Shown here: one piece after another, positions 7,693-16,573 of the stretch
Layout of the letters: each line of letters begins with the position of its first letter
Numbering within the stretch: the first letter of the stretch is position 1
NCBI GenBank assembly: GCA_964410965.1
Contig: CAYPIY010000006.1
Span: 248,001-312,000, forward strand
Length of the DNA: 64,000 nt
Origin: JBBIRG01 sp964410965
GTDB taxonomy: Bacteria > CLD3 > SB21 > JBBIRG01
Direction: 5' to 3'
The notes under the pieces: model-generated
Told to the model about the DNA's origin: nothing
The model's input: the letters and a program-made list of their open reading frames with translations, nothing else
Databases searched by the model: none
Translations under genes and position numbers: made by a program

Positions 7693-9831
7693 ATGGCAGA
7701 AATAATTAAAATCATTATTGCGGACATTAATCAGGCTTCGGTAGTCTCGCTGAAAGATCTGCTGACAGCTAACGGATATTCAGTGGAACAGGCGGATAAC
7801 GGGCATGAAATCATCGAAAAAATCAGGTCCTTGCGTTACGATCTGGCCATCGTTTCAGCCGATGTCGCGGATATCGACGGATACCGGATTTGCCGTCTGG
7901 TCAAAGAATCAGAGAGAACCCGTCATATACCGATCATTTTAATGGCTTCATATGGAGACCAGTCCACCCGGACCGAAGCCATGGAATCCGGCGCAGATGA
8001 ATTCATGCTAAAGCCCATTAACCGGGCTGAACTCCTTACCAGGGTGTATACCCTGCTGAACATCAAATCGCTCCATGACAAACTGGAACAGCTGATAGCC
8101 GAGAAGGAAGAGGAAAAAAAGCAGTTGACACGGAGGACACATGAACTGAGAATACTTTCCGATATCGCCAGGATTGTCATCTCAATCAAGGATAGCCAGA
8201 AAGCGCTGAATGAAATTCTGAATAACATCGTGTATGCCTTTCATGTCGAAGCCGCGGCACTTTTCAATTTACGTGACGACCGCTGGTTTCTGGACATAAC
8301 TTCCGACCAATGCAGAAAAACACCGTATCCGGATTTTTCCCCGAGAATGATTGCTCTTCTCGAAGACGTGCGTAAAATGGAAAAAACATTCATTCTGGAT
8401 GAATCCAATGCCGATTTGCAGATCCTGGAATCCCTTTCAACCCAGCTCGGATTTACTGTTCATAAGGCTCTGTGTTCACCTGTATTTATCCGGGGTAAAG
8501 TGATCGGAATCATTATGATTTTCAATAAAAAAGAAGGTATGATCTTTGAACCGATTGATATATCCCTGCTGATGACCATCACCGGCCAGATAGCCCTGGC
8601 GATCGAAAACATCCAGCTTTTTGACAAATTATCGGGATTCAATAAATACCTTCAGGAACAGATCACCGAATCCACGAAAGCTTTGCTTGACCTCAAGAAT
8701 TTCAATGAAAGCATTCTTCAGAATATCAGTTCGGGCATCATAACTGTAGATCTCAGCGGTAAGATCATTTTCGCCAATAAGGCAGCAGAGGAAATTCTCG
8801 GGGTTACTCACGATGAATTGGCAAACCGTTCACTTTCGGATCTGTTCGGTGACAAGGCCTCCCACGTGATGATCGTGACCACAAGGTCAGAGGAAGCCGC
8901 GAAAGGGGATGAGATTCAACTGACGATCGGTGATCATAAGGAAATATTTCTCGGTTATACAACTTCCGTCAGGTTCGGCAGCGATGAAAAACCGGCCGGA
9001 TATATCATCAGTTTCCGGGACATAACCCATATAAAGCAAATGCGGGACACGATTCAGAGAATGGACCGTCTGGTATCCCTAGGACTGCTGACAGGGGGGA
9101 TCGCCCATGAAATCAGGAATCCGCTTGCCGGCATCAAAACACTAGCGCAGGCGCTCGAGAGGGAAATTCCGCTCGATGACCTGAAAATCGAATATATCCG
9201 GAGGATCATCAAACAGATCAACCGGCTGAATGAACTTCTGAAAGCGTTTTTCACTTACGCCAAGCCCGGGCGGCCGGAACGGCAGTTCCAGAATCTTCCC
9301 TCGATTATCGGCGAGGTGAAGGTGCTTGTCAAGCAGCGCGCGCATAATGACCAGATCATCTTTGAAGAAAATTACGATCCCGGCCTGCCGCCCCTTTATG
9401 TTGACGGCAATCAGATGGAGCAGGTATTCCTGAACCTTCTGATAAACGCCATGGATGCGATCGGAAAAAACGGGAAACTGTCGATCAGCGCAAAACCCTT
9501 ACGGAGGGCCATTCCGTCACGTTTTATGAGGGATGAGGATATCGTGGAGGTCCGGATCAGCGACACCGGCGCAGGCATCCGGCCGGAAGATCTCCGGTCG
9601 ATATTCGATCCCTTCTTTACGACAAAACCCAACGGAGTGGGTCTGGGTCTTTCGATCGTATACCGGATCATACACGAACATGGCGGGGAAATTAATGTGG
9701 AAAGCGAGCCTGGCAAAGGGACCACCTTTATCATTGATCTTCCCCTGGAGGACAGCCATCAGAGATTTGACCTTAATGCGATCCAGGCAAAACTGAATAC
9801 GAATGGAAAAATATTAAACCAATCCAAATAA
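7693..9831 (+). CDS. Hybrid sensor kinase with degenerate receiver: pseudoREC-GAF-PAS-HisKA-HATPase
   Basis: This 712-residue soluble sensor kinase begins with a receiver-like domain (1-125). At the phosphoacceptor position it has Ser55 (IVSADVADIDG aligns with the usual LLDVMMPDMDG), so this receiver is probably not phosphorylated; the downstream LKP lysine is kept. A coiled coil (about 135-155), a GAF domain (about 160-315), a PAS domain (about 335-445, with the GKIIFANKAAEEILG core) and a functional-looking kinase core follow. His472 lies in AHEIRNPLAG, and the HATPase boxes are NLLINAMDA, DTGAGI and GVGLGLSI. The next gene, a response regulator with an intact receiver, starts 24 bases downstream and is the likely partner. 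Confidence 0.9.
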   Translation: MAEIIKIIIADINQASVVSLKDLLTANGYSVEQADNGHEIIEKIRSLRYDLAIVSADVADIDGYRICRLVKESERTRHIPIILMASYGDQSTRTEAMESGADEFMLKPINRAELLTRVYTLLNIKSLHDKLEQLIAEKEEEKKQLTRRTHELRILSDIARIVISIKDSQKALNEILNNIVYAFHVEAAALFNLRDDRWFLDITSDQCRKTPYPDFSPRMIALLEDVRKMEKTFILDESNADLQILESLSTQLGFTVHKALCSPVFIRGKVIGIIMIFNKKEGMIFEPIDISLLMTITGQIALAIENIQLFDKLSGFNKYLQEQITESTKALLDLKNFNESILQNISSGIITVDLSGKIIFANKAAEEILGVTHDELANRSLSDLFGDKASHVMIVTTRSEEAAKGDEIQLTIGDHKEIFLGYTTSVRFGSDEKPAGYIISFRDITHIKQMRDTIQRMDRLVSLGLLTGGIAHEIRNPLAGIKTLAQALEREIPLDDLKIEYIRRIIKQINRLNELLKAFFTYAKPGRPERQFQNLPSIIGEVKVLVKQRAHNDQIIFEENYDPGLPPLYVDGNQMEQVFLNLLINAMDAIGKNGKLSISAKPLRRAIPSRFMRDEDIVEVRISDTGAGIRPEDLRSIFDPFFTTKPNGVGLGLSIVYRIIHEHGGEINVESEPGKGTTFIIDLPLEDSHQRFDLNAIQAKLNTNGKILNQSK

Positions 9832-9855
9832 TAGCAATCAACCCCGGGATTTGTT

Positions 9856-10950
9856 ATGCGAAAAAAAGTACTTATCGTCGATGATGAAGAGGATCTGACA
9901 TGGAGCATATCCAAAAACCTTGCGAAGGATAAGGATATTTTTGAAGTGATTTGTGTAAACAGCGGCCAGGAGGCGCTTAACGTGCTCGTCCAGATTCCTG
10001 TCGATTTGGTCGTCAGCGACATCAAAATGCCGGGCATGAGCGGGCTTGAACTTCTGATCAAGATCAAGGAAACATATCCTGCAACCAAAGTCATTATTAT
10101 GACCGCTTTCGGTTCTGCAGACATTCAGAAAGAAGCCACGGCTCGGGGATCGCTTTATTATGTTGAGAAACCTTTCGAAATCGAAGAACTCAGGAATCTG
10201 ATACTTAACGCGTTGAACGAACGCAAGGGCTTTGACGGGAAAGTCACCGATTTTCAGCTGTCGGACCTGATTCAGATGAATGTCCTGGGTCGTATGGTCG
10301 CCGCACTTGTAGTCACCCGTTCTGATGAAAAAGGGACGATTTATTTTAACGAGGGTAACATCATACATGCGGAATGCGGAGGAATAAGCGGGGAAGAGGC
10401 TTTTTACAGGTTGCTTACGTGGGAAGACGGGAAATTTGAGTTCCGGAAAGGAGAACGTCCTTCATCCGAAAGCATAACGAAAGGATGGCAAAGTCTGCTC
10501 TTCGAAGGGCTCAGACGCAAAGATGAAGTCACCGCGGAATCGAAAACACAATTGAAAGAAATTACTCGCCAGGAAAGCCTGGAACGGATCAAATCCGCAC
10601 TGAACGAATTTATCAAAGTCAAGGGTGTGGATCTCGTCGCCATCGTGGATACGTCTGGTTTTTCGAGGGCTTCCGTGATCAATGAAAAGAAAGAGTCGGT
10701 CATGGATCTTTCCCTGCTTCCGAACATTGTTCCCGGAGGGCTTGAATACATGAATAAAGTCAATTCGGAAATCGGAGGGAACGGCCTCAAAAACCTGACA
10801 ATCGAATACAATCATAAAACCATGATCATCGCACCCCTGATTAATGTGACGGAATGGATATTTATCATCGGGGAAACGGACATGAATCTCGGAGGTGTCC
10901 GGATGGCGGTCAAGAAACATACTCCGGTCATTTCCGAGTTAATTATCTGA
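9856..10950 (+). CDS. Response regulator with PATAN (DUF4388) and roadblock/LC7-like domains
   Basis: The N-terminal receiver (about 3-118) has DDEED, phosphoacceptor Asp55 in VVSDIKMPGMSG, the conserved Thr in IMTAFG and the EKP lysine. It is followed by a PATAN/DUF4388 module (about 122-205; ends in LLTWEDGKFEFRKGE), as found at the N-terminus of cyanobacterial PatA/PixG-type regulators. The last third (about 235-345) has the pattern of a roadblock/LC7 domain: an LxxIxxALxEF helix, VDTSGF, and a terminal IIAPL strand with a GGVRMAVKK helix. There is no DNA-binding domain, so output is protein-protein. Roadblock domains often partner small Ras-like GTPases (MglA); none is visible in the window. 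Phosphate probably comes from the kinase encoded just upstream. Confidence 0.82.
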   Translation: MRKKVLIVDDEEDLTWSISKNLAKDKDIFEVICVNSGQEALNVLVQIPVDLVVSDIKMPGMSGLELLIKIKETYPATKVIIMTAFGSADIQKEATARGSLYYVEKPFEIEELRNLILNALNERKGFDGKVTDFQLSDLIQMNVLGRMVAALVVTRSDEKGTIYFNEGNIIHAECGGISGEEAFYRLLTWEDGKFEFRKGERPSSESITKGWQSLLFEGLRRKDEVTAESKTQLKEITRQESLERIKSALNEFIKVKGVDLVAIVDTSGFSRASVINEKKESVMDLSLLPNIVPGGLEYMNKVNSEIGGNGLKNLTIEYNHKTMIIAPLINVTEWIFIIGETDMNLGGVRMAVKKHTPVISELII

Positions 10951-10986
10951 TGCGCGCTGCTGCCCATACAAAACTGAACGGTACAA

Positions 10987-11859
10987 ATGAATCCTTCCAT
11001 TGACGACGCTTCATTCCAGAGTGAAAATCCGGGTTATGCCGATCTTCATATCCATTCGCTGTTCTCAGATGGCGTCCTTCACCCGCGGTCGATTGTCCAG
11101 ACCGCTTACGAAAAGGGATTGAGGGCGGTAAGCATCACGGATCATGACAGTATCGACGGTGTCGAGGCCGCGATGGATGAAGGTGATCAACTCGGAATCG
11201 AAGTGATACCGGGAGTGGAACTGACAGCCATGTGCCAGGACCGTGAAATCCATATTCTCGGGTATTTATTCGATCTTCAGGATAGTAAGCTGAAGAACAT
11301 CATCAGGGATTTCAGGCATTACCGCATGATTCGCTACCAGCGCATCCTGAATCATCTGAAGGAAGCCGGTGTGGTGATCAGGCCGGAATGCCTTGAATCG
11401 GTTTCCCTGCAGTCTTCCATCGGACGGCTTCATATTGCCGAAGCGCTGGTCAGCAGCGGGGTCACATCCACGGTCCAGAACGCGTTCCGTTATTATCTCA
11501 GCAAAGGCGCGGTCGCTTATGAGGAAAAATACCCGGTATCGCCGGAATCCGTGATTGACGTCCTTCATAAGGCCGGAGGTGTTGCCGTCCTGGCGCACCC
11601 GTCCCTTCAGCTCAAGGAAAGCGATATGATGGCCATGATCTGGAACGGCCTGGACGGGATCGAAACCATCCATCCCAGAATGGATCAAGCTGCGCATGAT
11701 TATTTTCAGAGGATAGCCGCGCAATATGGACTGGCAGTGAGCGGGGGATCCGATTCACACGGAAGGAATGGGTTTCCGGAAATCGGTGACTACAAAACGC
11801 CTTTACGAAATGTGCACCGCATGAAAGAAATCATATCCGGAAAGAGGGCTGTCATTTGA
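10987..11859 (+). CDS. PHP domain phosphoesterase (TrpH/YciV-like)
   Basis: This is a metal-dependent phosphoesterase. The PHP metal ligands appear in order: ADLHIHSLFSDG (HxH, about 18-29), SITDHDSIDG, the glutamate in PGVELTA, the histidine in VLAHPS and the final SGGSDSHG. The length (290) and the order match the YciV/TrpH group, whose E. coli member trims RNA 5' ends and cleaves 3',5'-nucleoside bisphosphates. That exact activity here is by analogy. It follows the response regulator by 36 bases and precedes a RelA/SpoT-like gene by about 25 bases. A link to nucleotide signalling is possible, but this is inference from proximity only. Confidence 0.85.
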   Translation: MNPSIDDASFQSENPGYADLHIHSLFSDGVLHPRSIVQTAYEKGLRAVSITDHDSIDGVEAAMDEGDQLGIEVIPGVELTAMCQDREIHILGYLFDLQDSKLKNIIRDFRHYRMIRYQRILNHLKEAGVVIRPECLESVSLQSSIGRLHIAEALVSSGVTSTVQNAFRYYLSKGAVAYEEKYPVSPESVIDVLHKAGGVAVLAHPSLQLKESDMMAMIWNGLDGIETIHPRMDQAAHDYFQRIAAQYGLAVSGGSDSHGRNGFPEIGDYKTPLRNVHRMKEIISGKRAVI

Positions 11860-11884
11860 AACACCGAATGGAAAGGAAATCTGC

Positions 11885-12982
11885 TTGAGCGTGTTGAATC
11901 CGTTTCCGGAGGCATTAACGCAATATAATCTGTCTCCGAAGGAACTCAGGTATACGGCATGTATGAAACTGAGCGATCTGGAGGCTATACGGCTTGTGAT
12001 CAGCGGCGACTCGGTGATTGACTGGTACAGGCTGAATTTCAATTGCGAAGATGAAATGAAATGGTTCCTCCGGGTCAACGGATTCGATCCGGAAGACATT
12101 CAGGACCAGAAAAGGATTAAACGCCTGATCCGGCAGGCGATACAGTATCTGGACGAATTCTATCCGCACCGCATACCGATGGAACTGCATGATCCTGTGC
12201 CGACCATCACACAGCTGCTCCTTTGGGCGTCAGGCTCCGGAAGACTTAAAAAATGGAAACAGCCGTCCTGCCTGATCCTGAAAATCATGCATACGATCAA
12301 CCACATGGATGCCCGTGAATTGCTGCACCGCTGCCAGCTTCCACCCACGTCCCTTTACAAAGCTGTTGAGGAGAAAGTCGGGCAAGCCATAACAGCCATG
12401 CAGGAAGAAGAATTTCATATCGTGGATTTTTACGGGGGCCGGAAGGACAAATTCAGCATCATTACCAAGCTTCTGGCCAAGAAAGAGAACCATGCGGCGG
12501 CGATTCTTGACCGTGTCCGTTTCCGCATCGTGACCCTGAGCAAATACGACATTCTTCCGGTGCTGTATTACCTGGGCAGGACGATCTGTCCTTTCAATTA
12601 TGTAATCCCCAACAGTTCGCACAACAACTTGATCACGTTCGAAGAACTGGTTTCGTATTTTCCTCATTTAAAGCATTACGCCCGCTATGTACGTCAGGTT
12701 GAAGCTAAAAGCGCTCCCGATCAACGTATGCTGGAAAACAGTTTTTCGAGTCCTGAATTCAAAGCACTCAACATCGTGTGTGACGTTCCCGTCCGAATCG
12801 ATGAGTTCACATATTCACCCGATTTCGCTGAACTCGGGAGGATCGTTTTCGTCACGGTCGAATTTCAGTTGATCGACCAGCTGCACTACCATTTGAACGA
12901 AATGGGGGATGGCAGCCATCAGAAATACAAGCAAAGACAATTAAATGCCGTAAGCGGCAGACTCAGGATTACCCTTGAATAA
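11885..12982 (+). CDS. TIGR04552-type protein resembling a RelA/SpoT synthetase domain
   Basis: The protein has 365 residues from a TTG start preceded by AAAGGA; ATG at 11963 is the fallback start. The N-terminal half (LEAIRLVISGDSVIDW at about 33-48, then FLRVNGFDPED) looks like the TIGR04552 family as I remember it. The C-terminal half lines up by eye with the (p)ppGpp synthetase domain of RelA/SpoT. GRKDKFSIITKLLAKK (from about 185) resembles GRPKHIYSIWRKMQKK. DRVRFRIV (Asp209) matches DVRAVRIV, and YLG plus NYVIPN matches the YxxLG plus DYIAxP region. VEFQL (Glu326) matches VEIQIRT, and HQKYK (345) matches HWKYK. The HD hydrolase domain is absent. Whether it makes an alarmone is unknown: the RPK triad is changed to RKD. 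Confidence 0.7.
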   Translation: MSVLNPFPEALTQYNLSPKELRYTACMKLSDLEAIRLVISGDSVIDWYRLNFNCEDEMKWFLRVNGFDPEDIQDQKRIKRLIRQAIQYLDEFYPHRIPMELHDPVPTITQLLLWASGSGRLKKWKQPSCLILKIMHTINHMDARELLHRCQLPPTSLYKAVEEKVGQAITAMQEEEFHIVDFYGGRKDKFSIITKLLAKKENHAAAILDRVRFRIVTLSKYDILPVLYYLGRTICPFNYVIPNSSHNNLITFEELVSYFPHLKHYARYVRQVEAKSAPDQRMLENSFSSPEFKALNIVCDVPVRIDEFTYSPDFAELGRIVFVTVEFQLIDQLHYHLNEMGDGSHQKYKQRQLNAVSGRLRITLE

Positions 12983-12997
12983 AAATTCGGGAAACGG

Positions 12998-13696
12998 ATG
13001 AATGAAAAGCAGGAAATTCCGGAATCGGATATTTGTATCCGCGACCGGATGAATGAGATCGATACAGTTCTCTTTGACTTTGACGGGGTGCTGTTCAAAA
13101 CCATAGAGGATCATTACGCTTCATGGGACCACGCCTTCGGGTATATCGGGAAACGGGTGAGATGGGAGGATTTTGCGGTTCTGGAGGGTCAGAATTTTTA
13201 CACGATTGCCCGGCAACTAGGAGAGCTATACGGGGTCCCGGATTCCGACATGGCGAAAATCGCAGAAATGAAAAATAAGCACTATTTCAAACATCACCGG
13301 CCGGAACCTTATCCGGATGCAATCCAGGCAATTGAAAAATTCATTTCTTTCCGCTGGTCTCTCGGCATCGTAACCGGCGGATACCGGGAAAGAATTATTC
13401 CGAGCCTCCCGGAAAGCTGGAAGTCCCGTTTTCAGGTCATGGTGAGCGCTGATGACGTAAAAAGGACAAAGCCGGATCCGGAGCCGTATCAACTCGCGGC
13501 ATTGAAACTGAATAAAGATTCCCGGCAATGTCTGGTCGTCGAGAACGCCCCGCTTGGCGTGAAGTCGGCCGTATCAGCTGGAATGTATTGCATAGCTGTT
13601 ACAACAACCCTCCCGGCTGATTATCTCCGGGAAGCTGATTTCATCGCCTCCGGGATGACGGAAGCAGTTCAGCATATCATGGCACACCGATCATGA
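12998..13696 (+). CDS. HAD superfamily hydrolase (beta-phosphoglucomutase/phosphatase-like)
   Basis: This is a haloacid-dehalogenase-fold phosphatase or phosphomutase of the cytosol. Motif I is DFDGVLFKT at about residues 24-32, followed by a helical cap domain. Motif II is in GIVTGGYRERI, the motif III lysine is in RTKPDPEPY, and motif IV acidic residues are in VVENAPLGVKSA. The sequence is closest in pattern to subfamily IA hydrolases such as Gph or PgmB. An internal ATG at residue 18, just before motif I, could be the start. The stop codon overlaps the next gene's start (ATGA at 13693-13696), so it is translationally coupled to the methyltransferase. The substrate is unknown. Confidence 0.85.
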   Translation: MNEKQEIPESDICIRDRMNEIDTVLFDFDGVLFKTIEDHYASWDHAFGYIGKRVRWEDFAVLEGQNFYTIARQLGELYGVPDSDMAKIAEMKNKHYFKHHRPEPYPDAIQAIEKFISFRWSLGIVTGGYRERIIPSLPESWKSRFQVMVSADDVKRTKPDPEPYQLAALKLNKDSRQCLVVENAPLGVKSAVSAGMYCIAVTTTLPADYLREADFIASGMTEAVQHIMAHRS

Positions 13697-14454
13697 TGCA
13701 GGTTCAGGAAAACGCCACACCGGCCAGACCTTATTCATTACTGGCGCCAGTTTACGACAGTATGATGCGACATGTCAATTACGTGGAATGGGCGGATTTC
13801 TTTGAAAATATTTTCAGGCGTTCGGATTCCTCCGTTCTGGATGTTTGTGATATTGCCTGCGGAACAGGTTCATTGCTGATGGAACTGTACCAGAAAGGGT
13901 ATGTTCTTTCCGGAGCAGACGTCAGTCCGGAAATGATTGCAGTCGCAAGAAAAAAAAGTGAAAGACTGGGACTGGATATCCGCTGGAAAGTCGGGTCCAT
14001 GCTGACGGCCTGCGGAACGGACCGATTTGACGCTGTGATATGCACGTTTGACAGCATGAACTACCTGACCACAGAGCAGGACTGGATGAGCTGTTTTGCG
14101 GCCGTCAATACTATGCTTCGTCCATCCGGACTTTTTGTTTTTGACGTCAGCACGGAAAAAAATTCCGTAAAGAACTTTGATCAGGTTATGGAACTCGACC
14201 GGCTGAACCGTTTTAAGAGGATCAGCCTGTATGACCCGGTCCGCCGCATCCAGACTAACCGGATCGAATTAACCGTTCAGGACAGGGTATTTGTAGAAGA
14301 ACATCGTCAGAGGATTTATGCAACGGAAGAAATCGTCACCATGATCAGCAAAACCTTTTTTTCCCTGACCGGGCAATATGATCATCTGACCTTCAAGGCC
14401 GGTACCGAAGATTCCGAAAGAATCCATTTCGTCCTTAAAAAAATCCCGGAATAA
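13693..14454 (+). CDS. Class I SAM-dependent methyltransferase
   Basis: This is a small-molecule-type methyltransferase with a Rossmann fold. After an N-terminal helical part with LLAPVYDSMM (about 16-25), motif I is DIACGTGSLL (about 54-63), the acidic residue after strand 2 is in GADVSPEMI, and DAVICTFDSMNYL is motif IV. The C-terminal beta extension (about 175-245) resembles the CapM/YqeM-like group. The start overlaps the HAD hydrolase stop by four bases. The next gene, a nucleoside phosphorylase, follows 29 bases later. The substrate is not predictable from sequence. Confidence 0.86.
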   Translation: MMQVQENATPARPYSLLAPVYDSMMRHVNYVEWADFFENIFRRSDSSVLDVCDIACGTGSLLMELYQKGYVLSGADVSPEMIAVARKKSERLGLDIRWKVGSMLTACGTDRFDAVICTFDSMNYLTTEQDWMSCFAAVNTMLRPSGLFVFDVSTEKNSVKNFDQVMELDRLNRFKRISLYDPVRRIQTNRIELTVQDRVFVEEHRQRIYATEEIVTMISKTFFSLTGQYDHLTFKAGTEDSERIHFVLKKIPE

Positions 14455-14483
14455 CCATGCGCCACTAAACAGCGGAGAATTTT

Positions 14484-15815
14484 ATGAGCCCTTACGAAAT
14501 CATCCTGAAAAAACGGGACAAAAAAGAACTCGACAAATCAGAAATCGAATACATGATCGGACAATACACGAACGGTAGCATGCCGGATTACCAGATGGCC
14601 TCATTCCTGATGGCGGTTTTCCTGAACGGGATGACATTCCGTGAAACGACGGACCTTACTCTTTGCATGCGTGATTCGGGGATCGTGGTGGACCTTTCGG
14701 ATATACCGGGCATTAAGGTGGACAAGCACAGCACCGGCGGGGTCGGGGATAAGATTTCTCTCATGCTGGCTCCCCTTGCCGCTTCGCTCGGAGTGGTCGT
14801 TCCCATGATCAGCGGAAGGGGACTCGGGCACACGGGGGGAACCCTCGATAAGCTTGAATCGGTTCCCGGATTTGATATCGCTCTGAATCTGGACCAGTAC
14901 AGGAAAACCCTTAAGGAAATCGGCGTCTGCATGATCGGACAAACAGCGGAAATCGCGCCGGCAGATAAAAAGATCTATTCGCTGCGTGATGTGACCGGAA
15001 CCGTTGAGTCCATTCCGCTGATCTCCGCAAGCATCATGAGCAAAAAACTGGCCGAAGGAATCGATGCGCTGGTGCTGGATGTAAAAGTAGGAAACGGCGC
15101 CTTTATGAAAGACATGGACAAGGCTCTTGACCTCGCACGGCACCTGGTGGCGATCGGCGAAGGGGCCGGAAAATCGGTCACCGCAGTTCTGACCAGCATG
15201 AATCAGCCGCTCGGCAACGCCATCGGCAACTGGCTCGAGATGAAGGAATCGCTTGATGTGCTCCGCGGAGGCGGGCCGGATGATATTGTACAACTCACCG
15301 CAGTCCTTACTGCATATATGGTCACTTACGCAAAACCGGATATGACTTTTGACCAGGCATATGATGCCTGCGTGAAAAACCTGAAAAACGGAAAGGCTTT
15401 TGACAAATTGAAACAACTGATCCTCGCGCACAAAGGAAGTCTAGAATTCGTGGACCATCCTGAAAATTATCCGAAAACCGCCTATACGCAGAACGTTCGG
15501 GCGAATCAGACGGGCTATGTTCAAGCCATCAATTGTTTTGAGCTGGGTCTGACTGGAATCATGATCGGTGCGGGCCGGCAGAAGAAAGAAGATCCGATCG
15601 ATTACCCGGCCGGCATCATGATTCACAAAAAGGCAGGCGATGCCGTGAAACAGGGTGACACGCTGGCCACCGTCTATACAAACAGGAAAGATGAACTTAC
15701 ACAGTCGGAGAAAAAAGTATCCGGCGCTTATACGATCGGACAGGATAAACCATCGCCCGAACCCCTGATCCTTTGCACACTCGATAAGAACGGACAGGCT
15801 GAATGGAAGAAATGA
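14484..15815 (+). CDS. deoA: Pyrimidine-nucleoside/thymidine phosphorylase
   Basis: This enzyme cleaves thymidine or uridine with phosphate to give the base and (deoxy)ribose 1-phosphate in nucleoside salvage. The family signature is clear: KVDKHSTGGVGDKISL (about 79-94), SGRGLGHTGGTLDKLES (about 110-126), the VTGTVESIPLI region and LDVKVGNGAF. The all-alpha N-terminal domain and the C-terminal PYNP domain (about 345-443) are both present. The length of 443 matches the homodimeric family. Whether it is thymidine-specific (deoA) or broad (pdp) cannot be decided from sequence alone; the symbol is therefore provisional. Confidence 0.93.
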   Translation: MSPYEIILKKRDKKELDKSEIEYMIGQYTNGSMPDYQMASFLMAVFLNGMTFRETTDLTLCMRDSGIVVDLSDIPGIKVDKHSTGGVGDKISLMLAPLAASLGVVVPMISGRGLGHTGGTLDKLESVPGFDIALNLDQYRKTLKEIGVCMIGQTAEIAPADKKIYSLRDVTGTVESIPLISASIMSKKLAEGIDALVLDVKVGNGAFMKDMDKALDLARHLVAIGEGAGKSVTAVLTSMNQPLGNAIGNWLEMKESLDVLRGGGPDDIVQLTAVLTAYMVTYAKPDMTFDQAYDACVKNLKNGKAFDKLKQLILAHKGSLEFVDHPENYPKTAYTQNVRANQTGYVQAINCFELGLTGIMIGAGRQKKEDPIDYPAGIMIHKKAGDAVKQGDTLATVYTNRKDELTQSEKKVSGAYTIGQDKPSPEPLILCTLDKNGQAEWKK

Positions 15816-15865
15816 GTCACGCATTGAAACCATTTTCACTACATTACGTATGAATTAATAAGGTT

Positions 15866-16570
15866 ATGGCAAGACCAAACCCCAAAAACCGGAAAATGAA
15901 AGTTCCGGTTAAAAAGAACAAAACTGAACCGCCCCGCGAATCAATACCAGTCCGGGATAACCTTCCGGACCCTGCTCAGGAAAAAAAAGACCAGCAGAAG
16001 AAAGAAGATTTCAAATTGATCCGTAAAGCGGTCTCAGGCGAACAAAAGGCTTTTGAAATGCTCATGCATCGATATCAGTCCCAGATTTATAATCTCATGT
16101 ATAAGATGGTTCATTCCGCCGATGAAGCGGAAGATCTCGTTCAGGAAGCATTCATGAAAGCCTTTTCCTCACTCATGAATTTCAACTATGAATATGCGTT
16201 CAGTACCTGGCTTTTCAAGATCGCATCCAATAACTGCATCGATCATCTGAGGAAGAAAAAATTACAGACATTCTCCATTGACGCCCCGGTGACCTATAAA
16301 GACGATGAATATCATTTCGAGATTCCTGACCTGACGTATTATCCGGACAAAGAGCTGATCCGCCGGGAAAGGAGTGACCTGATCAAGACCGCAATCGACG
16401 ATTTGCCCGAAAGATACCGTGAGGTAATCCTGCTCCGCCATACCGAGGAATTATCGTATGAGGAAATTTCCGATATGCTTGGCGTCCCGATCGGCACCGT
16501 TAAGGCCCGTTTATTTCGCGCAAGGGAAATGCTGAATCAGTTCTTAAAAGATAAAATTGAAAAAGGGTAA
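15866..16570 (+). CDS. ECF RNA polymerase sigma factor with basic N-terminal extension
   Basis: This is a sigma-70 family group 4 factor. Region 2 (about 60-125) includes YQSQIYNLMYKMVHSADEAE, EDLVQEAFMKAF and FSTWLFKIASNNCIDHLRKKK. Region 4 (about 175-228) has LPERYREVILLRHTEELSYEEI and GVPIGTVKARLFRARE. About 50 Lys/Pro-rich residues precede region 2 and are not part of the usual fold. No zinc anti-sigma follows. Instead a secreted toast-rack protein starts three bases after the stop, so the regulation is unusual or unlinked. An AAGG ribosome site precedes the ATG. Confidence 0.92.
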   Translation: MARPNPKNRKMKVPVKKNKTEPPRESIPVRDNLPDPAQEKKDQQKKEDFKLIRKAVSGEQKAFEMLMHRYQSQIYNLMYKMVHSADEAEDLVQEAFMKAFSSLMNFNYEYAFSTWLFKIASNNCIDHLRKKKLQTFSIDAPVTYKDDEYHFEIPDLTYYPDKELIRRERSDLIKTAIDDLPERYREVILLRHTEELSYEEISDMLGVPIGTVKARLFRAREMLNQFLKDKIEKG

Positions 16571-16573
16571 ACC

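Noticed and set aside
14601..15431. 276-codon open frame antisense to the nucleoside phosphorylase
   Set aside because: No recognisable protein features; the plus-strand gene is full length and strongly conserved.
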